In this document: positions 63,001 through 64,000 of the stretch, one piece after another
Layout of the letters: each line of letters starts with the position of its first letter
Numbering within the stretch: the stretch's first letter is position 1
From: Taiwanofungus camphoratus
Lineage: Eukaryota > Basidiomycota > Agaricomycetes > Polyporales > Taiwanofungaceae
Assembly (NCBI GenBank): GCA_003999685.1
Contig: CP021223.1
Coordinates: 1,178,001 to 1,242,000, forward strand
Length of the DNA: 64,000 bases
Reading direction: 5' to 3'
Position numbers and translations under genes: made by a program
Notes under the pieces: model-generated
Database searches by the model: none
Seen by the model: only the letters and a program-made list of their open reading frames with translations
Told to the model about the DNA's origin: nothing

Positions 63001-64000
63001 TGTCCATATGGATGTGGCCCGGTGTGATGGTCATTCCCAGAAACTCAACTTCTTGTACATCGAAGGCACACTTTTCCGGTTTTACAAAGAGGTCCATCTC
63101 CTGCAAGCGTTGCAGTACCCGGCGTGTCCGTTCTCGGTGGATGGTAGCATCATCGGAGTAGATCAGGATGTCGTCCATGTAAATGGCTAACCATCCTTCC
63201 GCGAGCATGTCTTGAAACCCATCATTCATAAGCCGCTGGAAGGTGGCCGGGGCATTGCACATGCCGAAGAACATTACTGTTGGTTCAACTAGCTTCTTGG
63301 TTCCGTGGTGATTCACCATGAACACTCCCTTCCACTGGTCGCCCTCCCTGATGCGTACATTGTTGTAGCCATTTTGGAGGTCCAGCTTCATGAATATGGT
63401 TGCCTTTTGCAGGTTGTCGATGAGCTCTCCAATGAGTGGAAGTGGGTATGCATCCTTTACCGTGCTGTTGTTGAGGTATCGGTAATCCTGACAGGGCCTG
63501 AGTGTACCATCCTTTTTTGCCACAAAGAATGCTGGGGAGGCCATGGGTGACTTCGAGTCCCGTAGATATCCTTTCGCCAGGTTCTTGTCAAGGAACTTAT
63601 CCATCTCCGCTTGTTCAGCCAGGGATAATGCAATTACCCCACACTTTCTAGGTACAAAGTTAGGCTTTGTCTCCACAGCGTGGTCCCATGGTCTTGAATC
63701 AGGGAATCGAGCAGCGGCCGCCTTTTCAAAGCGGTCCCGGTAGTCGAGCAAGTACTCAGGCACCAGGTCTTCAATCTGTGGCCCCTTCTCAGGGGGTGTC
63801 AGTGGTGCACTTGTCTGCCTGGTGGTGGCTATGAACCATCTTGAGCCCTTTACATGGCTGTTCCGATCTAACGATGGTTGAGACTTCTTGGGTGGCTGCG
63901 GCAGGCCCATTTCATCGAATAGGGGTTCCGGTTGATCGTTGAACATGCCTAAGACCCCTTCTCCCCTTGTATAAGCACATAGGATGGTTTCTAGCTCGTC

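Larger units (their letters stand above)
59419..64000 (-). mobile_element. Ty3/gypsy chromovirus copy, 3' part (5' part outside window)
   Basis: Fossil retroelement on the minus strand; gag, protease and the 5' LTR would lie beyond 64000. Parts in element order: reverse transcriptase (about 63660-62920; FVAKKDGTLRPCQDYRYLNN and LAIYMDDILIYSD), RNase H (about 62755-62380; VIEADASLVATDAVLQ, TDHKNLTYF), integrase (about 62100-61530; HH-CC zinc site, then HISVDFITDLP, IISDRGPQF, STERVNQELE), chromodomain (about 61003-60845; YEVEAIHGH, FLIKWVGWPNSANTW), then a region ending in a CCHC knuckle CIQCRQMGHWSHDC (about 60168-60127). The chromodomain places it among the chromoviruses. It looks broken: the coding region is spread over several frames with about three or more interruptions. 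Domains are still well conserved, so moderately young. Confidence 0.88.

Overview
This window is nuclear DNA from a filamentous basidiomycete, most likely an Agaricomycete (mushroom-forming fungus). Almost every gene is cut by many short introns of about 45-80 bases with GT..AG ends. The gene set is fungal (New1/Elf1-type ABC ATPase, GH18 chitinase, PL14 lyase, NDR kinase, F-box protein), and the right end holds a chromodomain-bearing Ty3/gypsy retroelement typical of fungi. I saw no rRNA gene, tRNA gene, CRISPR array or bacterial operon.

Left part (1-34 kb, moderate GC, long spacers): a C2H2 zinc-finger factor (92-1100, +); a New1/Elf1-like EF3-family ATPase (1798-6129, -); a 4 kb gene-poor interval; a homeodomain factor (10243-11698, -); an NDR-type AGC kinase with an N-terminal CRIB-like motif (13121-16884, +); a membrane-anchored GH18 chitinase (18659-20391, -); an NFKBIL1-like protein with an HPD/J-like end (22718-24926, -); a GTPBP1-like GTPase (25549-28405, +); a multi-pass membrane RING-H2 protein with an oversized RING loop (29161-31399, +); and RNA polymerase II subunit Rpb3 with a long glycine-tryptophan tail (31739-33461, -).

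Middle part (34-56 kb, gene-dense and clearly more GC-rich): an AVT-type vacuolar amino-acid transporter (+), phosphomevalonate kinase ERG8 (-), ferrochelatase HEM15 (-), a PL14 polysaccharide lyase (+), an EF-hand MscS-type channel (-), the Qa-SNARE Tlg2 (-), an 80-residue Cys-rich microprotein in five tiny exons (+), the cytosolic Fe-S assembly factor NAR1 (-), a 627-residue disordered protein (-) and a damaged-looking F-box gene (-). These are mostly independent housekeeping genes; HEM15 and NAR1 both concern iron and Fe-S clusters, but nothing shows coordinated control.

Right part (56.4-64 kb): repeat DNA. A Ty3/gypsy chromovirus lies on the minus strand with its 3' LTR at 59419-59989 and runs off the window's right edge. 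A second LTR-like copy (57163-57708) lies further left. Between the two is 1.7 kb of non-coding sequence with inverted ends and a perfect hairpin.

The points most worth a second look are the GW/WG-rich Rpb3 tail, the CRIB-like motif on the NDR kinase, the RING with an 82-residue loop, three predicted microexons (8, 12 and 12 nt), the nested LTR structure, and the abrupt GC rise near 36 kb. All splice models were made by eye from GT/AG sites and reading frame, with no transcript data.
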